The translations under genes were made by a program, and so were the position numbers. 64,000 nucleotides of DNA from Halogeometricum limi (GTDB taxonomy: Archaea > Halobacteriota > Halobacteria > Halobacteriales > Haloferacaceae), in NCBI RefSeq assembly GCF_900115785.1, contig NZ_FOYS01000002.1, positions 620,001 to 684,000 on the forward strand. The letters are read 5' to 3'. Under the pieces are notes generated by a model. It saw only the letters and a list, made by a program, of their open reading frames with translations, was not told the DNA's origin and did no database searches. Below are positions 8,244 through 17,019 of the stretch, piece by piece (position 1 is the first letter of the stretch; every line of letters starts with the position of its first letter).

Positions 8244-9683
8244 GTGTCCAGTCTCCCCAACCCAATCAGACGCGGTATCCTCTCGGTCGGTCTCCTCCTC
8301 GCACACTTCGGTATCATCGACCGCGACAGAGCGGTCAGAACGACCGAACTCGCGTGGCCCCGCATCGTCACCGGCCTCGCTCGAATGTCGAAGAACGCCG
8401 TCGACGTGGCGATGGTCGGCATCGCCTCCGGGACGGCGGCCATCACCGGCGTCGGGTTCGCCGGGCCGTACTGGGGCCTCGCGTTCGCCCTCGGTGGCGG
8501 CGTCGCCGCCGGGACCCTCGCCCTCGTCTCGCAACGCTACGGCGCGGGCCACTCCGAGGGACTGGGCGTCGCCGTCCGGTCGAGTACCGTCCTCGTCGTC
8601 GTCGCCTGTCTGCCCGTCACGGCCGTCTTCTGGCTGTTTCCCACGGCGCTCATCTCCGTGCTGACGGACAACCCCGAGGCGGTCGAACTCGGCGCTCGCT
8701 ACCTCAAACTCGTCGGTCTGGGCGTGCCGTTCGCGGGACTCAACCTCGTCGGCAGTCGAACGCTCGTCGGCGCGGACGACGCGTACACCGCGATGGTTCT
8801 CCGGTCAGGCGGTGCCGTCGTCAACATCGTCCTCAGCGCGGCGTTCATCTTCGGCATCGGGATGGACGTGGAGGGGGCCGCCGTCGGGACGGTACTCTCG
8901 AACGTCGTCGTCACCGCCGCGTTCGCGCTGGGACTCGCCGCGGGGAGACTGCCCGGAGTCGGCGAGTTCCCCGTCCAGATAGACCCGTTCGGCGACTACC
9001 TCGACCCCGACACGATTTCCGACATCGTCTCTATCGGTCTCCCCGTGTTCGGTCGCTCGTTGGTCTGGACCGTCGCGGAGTTCCCGATGCTCGCCATCGT
9101 CGACGTCTTCGGTGAGAACGTCGTCGCGGCGTTCGTCATCTCCCGCCGCATCTGGGGGCTGATGAACACGCCGGGGTGGGGCTTCGGACTGGCCTCGTCC
9201 AGCCTCGTCGGCCAGACGCTCGGGAAAGACGACGAAGACGAAGCCGAAGCGTACGGCCGCGAAATCGTGCTGTTCTCCGTCGCCACGTACGTCGTGAGCG
9301 CGATACTGGTCGCCCTCTTCGCCGAACCCATCGTCCGTCTGTTCGTCGACGACCCGAGTTCGCCCGCGGTTCCCATCGCCGTCTCGCTGGTGTACGCCGC
9401 CTGCGTCGCCGTCGTCATGCAGGGCGTCTCCGGCGCGTCCGCCGGACCGTTGGACGCCAGCGGCGACACGAAAGTGCCGTTCTACAGCCAACTGTTCGGC
9501 ATGTTCGGCTGTTCGATTCCCATCGCCTACCTCGGCGCGGTGACGGGCAACGTCGAGGCGTTGTACCTCGCGTTCCTCGCGGAGACGACCGTTCCGGGCG
9601 TCATCAACTACCACCGGTTCACGACGGGCAAGTGGAAATCCGTCAGCCAACAGTACCGGCCGAGTTCGCCCGCGGACGACTAG
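8244..9683 (+). CDS. MATE-family efflux transporter
   Basis: 479 residues with about twelve membrane helices in two related halves. MATE proteins export organic cations, drugs or metabolites in exchange for sodium or protons. Typical family segments include MSKNAVDVAMVG, LVSQRYGAGH, ASSSLVGQTLGK and MQGVSGASAGPLDASGDTK. I chose the GTG at 8244 (VSSLPNPIRRGIL) because it is the first start in frame before the conserved N-terminal helix and no ATG is suitable. The gene is divergent from the VOC gene (147 bases apart) and converges on the next gene, sharing the four bases CTAG as overlapping stops. Confidence 0.9.
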   Translation: MSSLPNPIRRGILSVGLLLAHFGIIDRDRAVRTTELAWPRIVTGLARMSKNAVDVAMVGIASGTAAITGVGFAGPYWGLAFALGGGVAAGTLALVSQRYGAGHSEGLGVAVRSSTVLVVVACLPVTAVFWLFPTALISVLTDNPEAVELGARYLKLVGLGVPFAGLNLVGSRTLVGADDAYTAMVLRSGGAVVNIVLSAAFIFGIGMDVEGAAVGTVLSNVVVTAAFALGLAAGRLPGVGEFPVQIDPFGDYLDPDTISDIVSIGLPVFGRSLVWTVAEFPMLAIVDVFGENVVAAFVISRRIWGLMNTPGWGFGLASSSLVGQTLGKDDEDEAEAYGREIVLFSVATYVVSAILVALFAEPIVRLFVDDPSSPAVPIAVSLVYAACVAVVMQGVSGASAGPLDASGDTKVPFYSQLFGMFGCSIPIAYLGAVTGNVEALYLAFLAETTVPGVINYHRFTTGKWKSVSQQYRPSSPADD

Positions 9684-10129
9684 TCTCCGTCCGCGCTCCG
9701 ATTTTCCCGCCCGACCCCGTACACGTACGCCGCGACGCCGAACATGACGACCGTTCCGAGCGGCCACGCCGTCCGATTCGGCTGGACCGAGAACCCCTGT
9801 GCTAAGGTGAGTTGCAGGACGCCGGCGACGGCGAGGAGTCCGGCGACGACCCGTCTGTCGACGTAGCCGACGCGCGGTCCGACGACGGCGAACGCGAGCG
9901 CCGAGAGGTAGACGACGACGGAGAGCGGCCACGAGTAGATGTAGTCGGGCAGTCCCATCGTGTAGACGAACAGGAAGTCGTAGAGGGTCGTCACCTGCAG
10001 GGGGTTCGTGTTGAGCAGGCCCCACGCGAAGACGAACGTCGCGTCGCGGCCCGTGAACACCTGTACCGACCACGGAACGGCGAGCAACGAGAGGAGGGCG
10101 GGGACGGTCCAGTCGGGCGTTCGAGACAC
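9680..10129 (-). CDS. small multi-membrane protein, TIGR04206-like
   Basis: 149 residues with about four hydrophobic helices and a short charged tail (RENRSADGD). It resembles the haloarchaeal family TIGR04206, which I recall as named for occurring near archaeosortase genes; artA is about 5.5 kb away here. No function is known. The start is the GTG at 10129 (VSRTPDWTVPALL), since no ATG precedes the first helix. The stop overlaps that of the MATE gene on the opposite strand (CTAG, 9680-9683). The GTPase gene upstream on the same strand ends at 10222, 92 bases away. Confidence 0.75.
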   Translation of the reverse strand: MSRTPDWTVPALLSLLAVPWSVQVFTGRDATFVFAWGLLNTNPLQVTTLYDFLFVYTMGLPDYIYSWPLSVVVYLSALAFAVVGPRVGYVDRRVVAGLLAVAGVLQLTLAQGFSVQPNRTAWPLGTVVMFGVAAYVYGVGRENRSADGD

Positions 10130-10221
10130 GGTCTGACTCGGGGTTGCGGTGGCAAGAAGGATACGGTGCGGAGGCGGGAGGAGGTGGTTCGGAGGCAGTG
10201 GAATACGGTGCGGACGAACGA

Positions 10222-11334
10222 CTACCGCTGTGCGACGATTCGGAGGACGTCTTCGTCCGCCAGTTCGTGGTCGCGGCCGACCTGTTGCTCGTCGTGTTTG
10301 GCGCTCGGACCGGTGACGCGGGCGAACCGAAACCGCTCGTCGAGTCGGCCGCCGAGGGTGTGGAGCGCGTCGTCGACCGTGTTCTGTCCCTCTCTGAGGA
10401 CGAGCGGTTCGTCGTAGTCGACGCCGCGTCCGGGCTTGTCCATGTAGACGCGGATGAGGCCGAGGCGCTCCCACATCTTCTCTTTCAACGCGTCGAGACC
10501 TTTCTCGGCCTCGGCGCTGATGAACACGGCCTCGTCGGGGTCGATGTCGTGTTCGCGGAGGTTCTCGTTCACCGTCGGGAGGTAGTCCTCGTCGATGAGG
10601 TCGGCTTTGTTGACCGCGACCATCGAGGGGAGGTAGACGCGGTTGTCCATGATGCCGTCGATGAGTTCGTCGATGGTCAGGTCGCCGCGGATGGTCACGT
10701 CGGCGTTGACGTAGCCGTACTCGCGGAGGACCTCTTTGATCGTGTCTTCCGCCAGCGACACGTCGTCGGTCATCGTGACCTGCAGACCGCCTTTGTGCTT
10801 CTTCGAGATGGAGATGCTCGGCGGCGTCGTGTCGAGGCGAATCTTGTTCTGGTAGAGTTCCTCTCGAAGCCGAGCGTAGCGGTCTATCTCGAACACCGAG
10901 AGCATGAACACGACGAGGTCGGCGGTGCGGACGACGGACAGCACCTCTTTGCCGCCGCCGCGGCCGCCTGCGGCCCCTTCGATGAGCCCCGGAACGTCGA
11001 GTATCTGGATGTTCGCGCCGTTGTAGTGGAGCATCCCGGGGTTGACGTTCAGCGTGGTGAACTCGTACTCGCCGACTTCGGACTCGGCGTTGGTGAGGGC
11101 GTTGATGAGCGTCGACTTGCCGACGCTGGGGAACCCGACGAGTGCGATGGTCACGTCGCCGGTCTTCTCGACCGCGTAGCCGTGGCCGCCGCCGCTGGAG
11201 GACTGATTCTCCAGTTTCTCTTTCTTCTCCGAGAGCTTCGCCTTCAGCCGACCGATGTGCGACTCGGTCGCCTTGTTGTACGGGGTGTTGGCGATCTCGT
11301 CTTGGAGCGCTTCGATCTCCTCCTCCAGTCCCAT
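10222..11334 (-). CDS. drg: DRG-type translation-associated GTPase with TGS domain
   Basis: 370 residues. Developmentally regulated GTP-binding proteins are conserved in archaea and eukaryotes and associate with ribosomes. A helical N-terminus (MGLEEEIEALQDEIANTPYN) is followed by the G domain: G1 GFPSVGKST, G3 DVPGLIEGAAGGRGGG, G4 NKAD near residue 245 and G5-like ISAEAEKGLDAL. The last 70 residues form the TGS domain ending in LADEDVLRIVAQR. All nucleotide-binding motifs are intact. The ATG is at 11334; the gene is likely monocistronic or leads into the small membrane gene after it. Confidence 0.93.
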   Translation of the reverse strand: MGLEEEIEALQDEIANTPYNKATESHIGRLKAKLSEKKEKLENQSSSGGGHGYAVEKTGDVTIALVGFPSVGKSTLINALTNAESEVGEYEFTTLNVNPGMLHYNGANIQILDVPGLIEGAAGGRGGGKEVLSVVRTADLVVFMLSVFEIDRYARLREELYQNKIRLDTTPPSISISKKHKGGLQVTMTDDVSLAEDTIKEVLREYGYVNADVTIRGDLTIDELIDGIMDNRVYLPSMVAVNKADLIDEDYLPTVNENLREHDIDPDEAVFISAEAEKGLDALKEKMWERLGLIRVYMDKPGRGVDYDEPLVLREGQNTVDDALHTLGGRLDERFRFARVTGPSAKHDEQQVGRDHELADEDVLRIVAQR

Positions 11335-11501
11335 CGGCTACACATCCGCCGCGTACGTCGAAAAAGTTGTTCCTTCGGTTCCGGCGTCTCGACGTATCAG
11401 GACAGTCCCGCACGCCACGCGACGCTCGCACACGCGCAAGTGAAGCAGTACGCGTACTTCGACACCGTTATTTGGGGGACCGGTGAGTGCCGTACAGAGG
11501 A

Positions 11502-11702
11502 ATGCCCGACCCCTCCAACCTTCGGGACAGCACGCAAATCGTCGTCCCCTGTGACTCTCTCGACGACGTCCGCGAGGAGTTAGAACAGCAGTACACGGTG
11601 ACGGTCTTCCCGAAAGCGGGGCAGTGCAAGATAATCGGTAGTCCGGTCGAGATAAAGGCCGTGAACCAGTTTCTCACCCGTCACGGCGTCACCGTTCCGT
11701 GA
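11502..11702 (+). CDS. short conserved haloarchaeal protein, VNG_1110C-like
   Basis: 66 residues: MPDPSNLRDSTQIVVP at the start and IIGSPVEIKAVNQFLTRHGV near the end. I recognise the pattern of a small family found across haloarchaea (VNG_1110C-like), with no known function. The ATG at 11502 aligns with the family start; an ATG 15 bases upstream is also open. The AT-containing sequence GTTATTTGGG lies about 30 bases upstream and may be the promoter. It precedes the cox-associated genes on the same strand, separated by 84 bases. Confidence 0.75.
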   Translation: MPDPSNLRDSTQIVVPCDSLDDVREELEQQYTVTVFPKAGQCKIIGSPVEIKAVNQFLTRHGVTVP

Positions 11703-11786
11703 CCGCGCGGGGTCGACTGACTCACTCGTCGGACGGCGGTGCCGCCGTTCCGAAGCGCTTTGTACGACGCGACACCAACCACGAGT

Positions 11787-12152
11787 ATGGACGACGCGCC
11801 GGGACTCTCCGACCAGTACCGGATGGCAAGCCCGTGGCCGATGTTCGTCGCACTCGGCATCCCCATCTCGGAGGTCGGAATCCTGTTCGACCTCTTTCCC
11901 ATCGCCGTCGGCGGCCTCATCCTGTTCTCGGGGAGCGTCGCGGGGATGGCTCAAGAATCTGGCTACGCAGAGACACCGTGGGGACCGCTCGCCATCCTCG
12001 GTGCCTTACTCCTCGCGGCCGGCGGCGGGTTGCTGGTCGCGGACGCGGGGCTTCAGACGCGCGGCTACGCCGTCGTCGTCAGCGGCGGACTCCTACTCTT
12101 GGGGAGCGTCGTCGGACGACTGTTCGTGCAACGGACGGACAGTTCGTACTGA
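11787..12152 (+). CDS. cox-neighbourhood membrane protein
   Basis: 121 residues with about four hydrophobic helices after a short polar start (MDDAPGLSDQYRMASPWPMF). Small membrane proteins beginning GLSDQYR-x-ASPWP are encoded next to cytochrome oxidase genes in many haloarchaea and are annotated as cox cluster proteins; their role in assembly or stability is unproven. The ATG at 11787 is chosen because the family motif follows directly. Three more cox-associated genes follow on the same strand. Confidence 0.8.
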   Translation: MDDAPGLSDQYRMASPWPMFVALGIPISEVGILFDLFPIAVGGLILFSGSVAGMAQESGYAETPWGPLAILGALLLAAGGGLLVADAGLQTRGYAVVVSGGLLLLGSVVGRLFVQRTDSSY

Positions 12153-12206
12153 CGACGGCGCGGGCGAACCAACAACCTATTTGATTCCGCCCCGAAAGTG
12201 GCGAGT

Positions 12207-12566
12207 ATGGCGAACGAGATATTCGACCGGGATACCATCCTCGACCTCACGGTCAACATCATCCCACTGGGCATCATCGCGTTCTTCGTCGTCGGGTTCG
12301 CCGTCTTTCCGGCGTTCGGATTCGACCCCCTCACGACGGCCGTACAGTACGGACTGCTCATCGTGCCGTTCGTCTTCTTGGCGATACTGACGTACCTCTC
12401 CGGGAAGGCCATCGCGGGTGACGAACAGCGGTCGGCGGTCTACCTCCAAGGACAGGCCACCGTCGAGGACACGAAGACGCTCGAAGAGTACGAAGAAGCG
12501 GCCGAGCGTGCGGCGGCCGAGAGCGACGACGAGACGCCCGAACTCACCGAGAGCGAGAAGGCGTAA
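12207..12566 (+). CDS. cox-neighbourhood two-helix membrane protein, DUF6684-like
   Basis: 119 residues. Two hydrophobic helices (about residues 14-35 and 46-68) are followed by a strongly acidic, probably cytoplasmic tail rich in Glu. It resembles the DUF6684 family seen next to haloarchaeal coxA. The ATG at 12207 (MANEIFDRDT) is preferred over the GTG nine bases earlier. A TATA-like CCTATTTGATT lies about 28 bases upstream. coxA begins 93 bases downstream, so the two could be expressed together. Confidence 0.8.
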   Translation: MANEIFDRDTILDLTVNIIPLGIIAFFVVGFAVFPAFGFDPLTTAVQYGLLIVPFVFLAILTYLSGKAIAGDEQRSAVYLQGQATVEDTKTLEEYEEAAERAAAESDDETPELTESEKA

Positions 12567-12659
12567 CACGCCGACGGCGGGACGGCTCTCCTTCTGTCTC
12601 GCCCGAACGGCGAGGCCATTCCCGAACCTTTCATTACCCTCCGTTCCTGAGTCTGACCC

Positions 12660-14438
12660 ATGCAGGTTAACGGACAGCTAGCACTGACGGTGCTCATGGG
12701 AATCTTTCTCGTGGCCGTCGCCGCGTGGCTCGCGCGGATCGAAAACTGGCGCTCGTACACTCCGCTCGCAGGGGGTGGCGGCGCCTTCGGGCAATCGGAG
12801 GGATACGTCTCCAAGGAGAAGCCCGCCGGACTCATCCGGTGGCTGACCACTGTCGACCACAAAGACATCGGGATTCTGTACGGCGCGTTCGCGCTCGTCT
12901 CGTTCGCCGTCGGTGGCCTGATGGTCGTGCTGATGCGAGTCGAACTGGCGGACCCCGGGATGACGCTCATCTCGAACACGTTCTACAACTCGCTTCTCAC
13001 GAGCCACGGAATCACGATGCTGTTCCTGTTCGGGACGCCCATCATCGCGGCGTTCTCGAACTACTTCGTCCCGTTGCTCGTCGACGCGGACGACATGGCG
13101 TTCCCGCGCATCAACGCCATCGCGTTCTGGCTCCTGCCCCCGGCGGCGTTGCTCATCTGGGCGGGCTTCTTCCCGATTCCGGACGTCATCCCCGCACAGA
13201 CCGCGTGGACGATGTACACGCCGCTCTCGGGAGGCGTCGGTAACGGGAACCAGATGAACGCCGGTGTCGACCTGATGCTCCTCGGCCTGCACCTCTCGGG
13301 TGTCTCGGCCACCATGGGTGCCATCAACTTCATCGCGACCATCTTCACCGAACGCGCAGAGGAGGTCACGTGGGCGAACCTCGACATCTTCTCGTGGACC
13401 ATCCTCACGCAGTCGGGGCTCATCCTCTTCGCGTTCCCGCTCCTCGGCAGCGCCATCCTCATGCTGCTTCTGGACCGGAACTTCGGCACGGCGTTCTTCA
13501 TCAACGGCGGCGACCCCATCCTCTGGCAACACCTGTTCTGGTTCTTCGGTCACCCAGAAGTGTACATCCTCGTGCTGCCGCCGATGGGTATCGTCAGCTA
13601 CGTCCTGCCGCGGTTCTCCGGGCGGCGACTGTTCGGGTTCAAGTTCGTCGTCTACTCAACGCTCGCCATCGGCGTCCTCTCGTTCGGTGTCTGGGCGCAC
13701 CACATGTTCGCGACGGGTATCGACCCCCGCCTCCGCGCCTCGTTCATGGCCGTCTCGCTGGCCATCGCCATCCCGAGTGCGGTGAAGACGTTCAACTGGA
13801 TTACGACGATGTGGAACGGCAACGTCCGACTGACGACGCCGATGCTGTACTGTATCGGCTTCGTCTCGAACTTCATCATCGGCGGCGTGACGGGCGTCTT
13901 CCTCGCCTCTATCCCAATCGACCTGGTGCTTCACGACACCTACTACGTCGTGGGTCACTTCCACTACATCGTCATGGGTGCCATCGCGTTCGCCGGGTTC
14001 GCGGGCATCTACTACTGGTTCCCCATCTACACGGGCCGGATGTACCAGCAGACGCTCGGGAAGGCGCACTTCTGGCTCTCGATGGTCGGGACGAACGTGA
14101 CGTTCTTCGCGATGATTCTACTCGGTTACGGCGGGATGCCGCGCCGGTACGCGACGTACCTGCCCGAGTTCGCCACGCTCCACCAGGTGGCGACGCTCGG
14201 CGCGCTCATCCTGTTGGTCGGACAGATCATCTTCGTCTGGAACTTCGTCCAGTCGTGGCTGGAGGGTCCGGTCGTCGAGGACGGCGACCCGTGGAACCTC
14301 AAGGACGAAGGGCTCTACACCGCCGAGTGGCAGTGGTACGACCGCAAAATCAAGACCGCGCTCGCGGACGGCGGTGAGGAAGAAGAAGCGCTGACCGACG
14401 GCGGTCAGCCGGCAGTCGAGTCCGACGACTCGAACTGA
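12660..14438 (+). CDS. coxA: cytochrome c oxidase subunit I (heme-copper oxidase)
   Basis: 592 residues with at least twelve core membrane helices. This is the catalytic subunit of the terminal oxidase, holding the low-spin heme and the heme-copper centre that reduces oxygen and pumps protons. LTTVDHKDIGILY precedes the first core helix. SHGITMLFLF carries a heme-ligating His. FFGHPEVYILVLPP holds the CuB His, the Glu of the D-channel and the cross-linked Tyr. WAHHM holds two further CuB His ligands, and VGHFHYIVMG carries the remaining heme ligands. The Glu in GHPEVY marks it as A-type. An N-terminal helix precedes the core, and the C-terminus is acidic. Subunit II and III genes are not in this window. 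Confidence 0.96.
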   Translation: MQVNGQLALTVLMGIFLVAVAAWLARIENWRSYTPLAGGGGAFGQSEGYVSKEKPAGLIRWLTTVDHKDIGILYGAFALVSFAVGGLMVVLMRVELADPGMTLISNTFYNSLLTSHGITMLFLFGTPIIAAFSNYFVPLLVDADDMAFPRINAIAFWLLPPAALLIWAGFFPIPDVIPAQTAWTMYTPLSGGVGNGNQMNAGVDLMLLGLHLSGVSATMGAINFIATIFTERAEEVTWANLDIFSWTILTQSGLILFAFPLLGSAILMLLLDRNFGTAFFINGGDPILWQHLFWFFGHPEVYILVLPPMGIVSYVLPRFSGRRLFGFKFVVYSTLAIGVLSFGVWAHHMFATGIDPRLRASFMAVSLAIAIPSAVKTFNWITTMWNGNVRLTTPMLYCIGFVSNFIIGGVTGVFLASIPIDLVLHDTYYVVGHFHYIVMGAIAFAGFAGIYYWFPIYTGRMYQQTLGKAHFWLSMVGTNVTFFAMILLGYGGMPRRYATYLPEFATLHQVATLGALILLVGQIIFVWNFVQSWLEGPVVEDGDPWNLKDEGLYTAEWQWYDRKIKTALADGGEEEEALTDGGQPAVESDDSN

Positions 14439-14595
14439 AGCGACACGACACGACGCGACTCGCGGCCTGCGGTTCTTTTTCGGTGCACACCCGGGTGAGC
14501 AGAGCGGTTTCGTCGACCACGGAGTCGTTACGACGGCCCGACGGTGACGACGCCGTCGCTCACGAACGGAGAGAACCGCCCGCCGACGGCGGCGG

Positions 14596-14679
14596 TCAGA
14601 TGGCGAGGAGGATACCGGTCACGGACATCAACACCGCGACGGCGGCGAGGAGAAGACCGAGGAGGTCTCTGTCTGACAT
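14596..14679 (-). CDS. 27-residue single-helix membrane protein next to coxA
   Basis: A very short gene, from ATG at 14679 to TGA at 14596-14598. The product has MSDRDLLGLLLA at its start and a hydrophobic run to the end, ending LLAI, that is, one membrane helix. Codons end mostly in G or C, as in real genes here. It lies between coxA and another small membrane gene but on the opposite strand. Comparable tiny single-helix proteins occur in haloarchaea; function unknown. It could be a chance frame, but the polar head plus uniform helix argues for a real one. Confidence 0.5.
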   Translation of the reverse strand: MSDRDLLGLLLAAVAVLMSVTGILLAI

Positions 14680-14765
14680 ACCGTACTGTTCGTCGCCACG
14701 GGCAAAGAGTCGTCGGTCCGGACGAGAGCGGAACGGCTAACCGGGGGGCGACCCGACAGTCGAAC

Positions 14766-15050
14766 GTGAGCGAAGACGCCGCCGGCACAGACACTACCGA
14801 GGCGAGTCTCCGCGGCCCCCGACTCGTCGGTATCCTGTACGCGACGCTCGTCCTCGTCTCGGGCGTCGCCGGCCTCCTCGTCGGCGTCTTCGTCGACGGT
14901 CTCAGGGCCCCGCGCTTTCTCTTTCTCGTCCCGTTTCCACCCACTCCGCTCGGGTTCGCGGCGTACGGGGCGTTGACCATCGCCCTCGTCCTCGGGATTC
15001 CGCTGTCTCTGGTCGTCTACGTCTCTCGGTACGTCGACGACGCGGTCTGA
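14766..15050 (+). CDS. small two-helix membrane protein of the cox region
   Basis: 94 residues: a polar head (SEDAAGTDTTEAS), then hydrophobic helices at about 20-45 and 63-85 separated by a Pro-rich turn (VPFPPTPLGF). The start is the GTG at 14766, since no ATG lies between it and the first helix. Its place beside coxA suggests it belongs to the haloarchaeal set of cox cluster proteins (possibly DUF7520), but I cannot assign a role. Confidence 0.7.
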   Translation: MSEDAAGTDTTEASLRGPRLVGILYATLVLVSGVAGLLVGVFVDGLRAPRFLFLVPFPPTPLGFAAYGALTIALVLGIPLSLVVYVSRYVDDAV

Positions 15051-15157
15051 CGTCGCCGTCGTTCGACCGTCTGGGGCGCGGCCGAGACGCGGGCTGAGCG
15101 GTCGACGCCGCCGCCGTCTCCCAAAAGACTAAGCTTCGTCCCACGGCAGTTGTGAGT

Positions 15158-15553
15158 ATGTATCATGTGGTAGTCGGTATCGACGACGAGGAGGAACACG
15201 CACAGCGATGCATCGAAGAAGTCGTCAACCTCCCCGGCGACGCTTCGGAGAAGCGCGTGACGCTCGTTCACTGCTTCGTGGACAACCCGAGCGGTGCGTC
15301 GGCGACGCAGGTGCACTCGGTCAGAGAGGCCGGCGAAGCGCTCGACGCGGCCGGCATCGAGTACGACGTCGACGAGTCCAGCGGTGACCCCGCCGACGCC
15401 ATCGTCTCCGCGGCGGACGGCGCCGACGCGGACCTCATCGTCATCGGCGGTCGGAAGCGGTCGCCCGCCGGGAAGGCACTGTTCGGCAGCGTCACTCAGT
15501 CGGTCATCCTCGGTGCGGCCCGCCCGGTGATGGTCACCGGCGTCGACGACTGA
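15158..15553 (+). CDS. universal stress protein, UspA family
   Basis: 131 residues with the single UspA alpha/beta domain. The first strand MYHVVVGIDD and the C-terminal nucleotide-binding loop GGRKRSPAGKALFGSV (pattern G-x-x-G-x9-G-S) are intact, so it should be an ATP-binding type. Members act in the cytoplasm as dimers in stress responses; the specific target is unknown. The ATG at 15158 is preferred, although a GTG six bases earlier is also in frame. AAAAGACTAAGC about 30 bases upstream may be its promoter. It converges with the thioredoxin-fold gene (stop 18 bases away). Confidence 0.9.
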   Translation: MYHVVVGIDDEEEHAQRCIEEVVNLPGDASEKRVTLVHCFVDNPSGASATQVHSVREAGEALDAAGIEYDVDESSGDPADAIVSAADGADADLIVIGGRKRSPAGKALFGSVTQSVILGAARPVMVTGVDD

Positions 15554-15571
15554 AAAGAGGATTCGACCCGC

Positions 15572-16279
15572 CTACGCCGTCTGGCCGTAGACGTCGTCGA
15601 ACAGGGCTGCGAGTTCGGTCGGTCGTTTTCTTCCGGTCTCCGTCGCTTCGAGCGTGCCGTCTCTGAAACAGAGGACGGCGGGCGCGGCGTCGACCCCGAA
15701 CTCGCGGCGGAACTCGGGCACCGATTCACCGTCGACGCCCGCGACGGCGACGTCGTCGGGGACGACGCCGAGGATGGCGTCGATATCCCCTTTCATCAGG
15801 TCGCACGGACTGCAGTCGTGCCGCCAGACGGTCACGACGGCGTCCGGGTGTTCGTCGAGGAACGCCCGATACGTGTCGTCGTCGCGTTCGTCGACGCCGG
15901 CGGGGACGGGCGTGTCCGGCCCGATGCGAGAGAGCAGTTCGGCCATCATCGCGTGTTCGGCGGTGCCGAGCGATTCCTCGGCGAACGACTGAATCGCGAG
16001 GTAGGCGACCACGTCTTCGGTCGTCACCTCGCCCGCGTCCAGCAGCCTGTGCGCCTCCTCGCGGTCGACGCCGAACAGGTCCGCGACGGTGGTGGCGACG
16101 CCGTCGTCGCCCATGTAGTCGTACGTGTTTCGGTAGACCCGTCTGTCGCTCTCGAACGCCGGGGTGGTCGTGAGCGTCCCGTCGGCCGCCTCCTCGACGG
16201 CCCCGAGTTCGACGAGGCGGTCCAGCGTCGCCTCCGGGTCGGCGCGTCCGTCGGGAGGTGCGTCTGCGGACACGGTCAC
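15572..16279 (-). CDS. thioredoxin-fold protein coupled to the liv operon
   Basis: 235 residues. The C-terminal half is a thioredoxin fold with the redox motif CSPC at residues 156-159 and the cis-Pro region DAAPAVLCF. The N-terminal 130 residues are unusual: a helical, partly winged-helix-like segment with FGVDREEAHRLLDAGEVTTEDVV. Similar haloarchaeal proteins are annotated only as thioredoxin family. The GTG at 16279 overlaps the livF stop as GTGA, the same four-base overlap used at each earlier junction of this operon, so I take it as the start. A GTG six bases later is the alternative. A role in redox control of the transporter is speculation. Confidence 0.85.
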   Translation of the reverse strand: MTVSADAPPDGRADPEATLDRLVELGAVEEAADGTLTTTPAFESDRRVYRNTYDYMGDDGVATTVADLFGVDREEAHRLLDAGEVTTEDVVAYLAIQSFAEESLGTAEHAMMAELLSRIGPDTPVPAGVDERDDDTYRAFLDEHPDAVVTVWRHDCSPCDLMKGDIDAILGVVPDDVAVAGVDGESVPEFRREFGVDAAPAVLCFRDGTLEATETGRKRPTELAALFDDVYGQTA

Positions 16280-17019
16280 ACCCCGAGGTAGCGTTCGCGC
16301 GTCGCTTCGTCCTCGCGGAGTTCTTCTGCGGTGCCGTCGAACACGATCTGTCCCTGGTCGACGACGTACGCGCGGTCGGCGAGTTTGATGGCCGCCGCGG
16401 CGTTCTGTTCGACGAGGAGGATGGTCGTCCCGTCCTCGCTGATGCGCTGGACGGCGTCTTCGACGTCCTCGATTATCTTCGGCGCGAGTCCCTCGTACGG
16501 TTCGTCCAAGAGGAGCAGGTCCGTGTTCTGCTTCAGTGCGCGGGCGATGGCCAGCATCTGTTGCTCGCCGCCCGAGAGCGTCCCCGCCTGTTGGTCGCGG
16601 CGTTCGTCGAGTCGGGGGAACTGCGCGTACACGTCCTCGGTGCTCATTCCCTCGTGTTCGAACGTCAGCGACCGGCCCCACGTGTTCGACTTGTTGTTCA
16701 CCACCTCCGCGAGGTGGAGGTTCTCGGCGACGGTGAGGTTCGGGAAGACGCGTCGTTCCTCGGGGACGAGCGAGATACCGCCCGCCGAGACGTCCTCTGC
16801 GGGTTTCCCGGTCACGTCCTCGCCTTTGAACGAGACGGTTCCGCTTCGGACGTTCGGCGGCGTCGCACCCGCGATAGAACGGAGCGTCGTCGTCTTGCCC
16901 GCCCCGTTTCGGCCGAGGAGCGCACAGATTTCCCCCTCTTCGACGTTCATCGTCACGCCGCGGAGGATGTGGCTCTCGCCGTAGTAGGCGTTCACGTCGT
17001 CCAGTTCGAGCAGGCTCAT
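16276..17019 (-). CDS. livF: branched-chain amino acid ABC transporter ATP-binding protein LivF
   Basis: 247 residues. It is one of the two ATPases energising a branched-chain amino acid-type importer, on the cytoplasmic face. Walker A is GRNGAGKTT near residue 37, the signature is LSGGEQQMLAIA near 150 and Walker B is LLLLDEP. ISLVPEERRVFPNLTV is typical of LivF. The ATG at 17019 overlaps the livG stop as ATGA. Substrate may also be other amino acids or amides, since this transporter class is broad. Confidence 0.94.
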   Translation of the reverse strand: MSLLELDDVNAYYGESHILRGVTMNVEEGEICALLGRNGAGKTTTLRSIAGATPPNVRSGTVSFKGEDVTGKPAEDVSAGGISLVPEERRVFPNLTVAENLHLAEVVNNKSNTWGRSLTFEHEGMSTEDVYAQFPRLDERRDQQAGTLSGGEQQMLAIARALKQNTDLLLLDEPYEGLAPKIIEDVEDAVQRISEDGTTILLVEQNAAAAIKLADRAYVVDQGQIVFDGTAEELREDEATRERYLGV

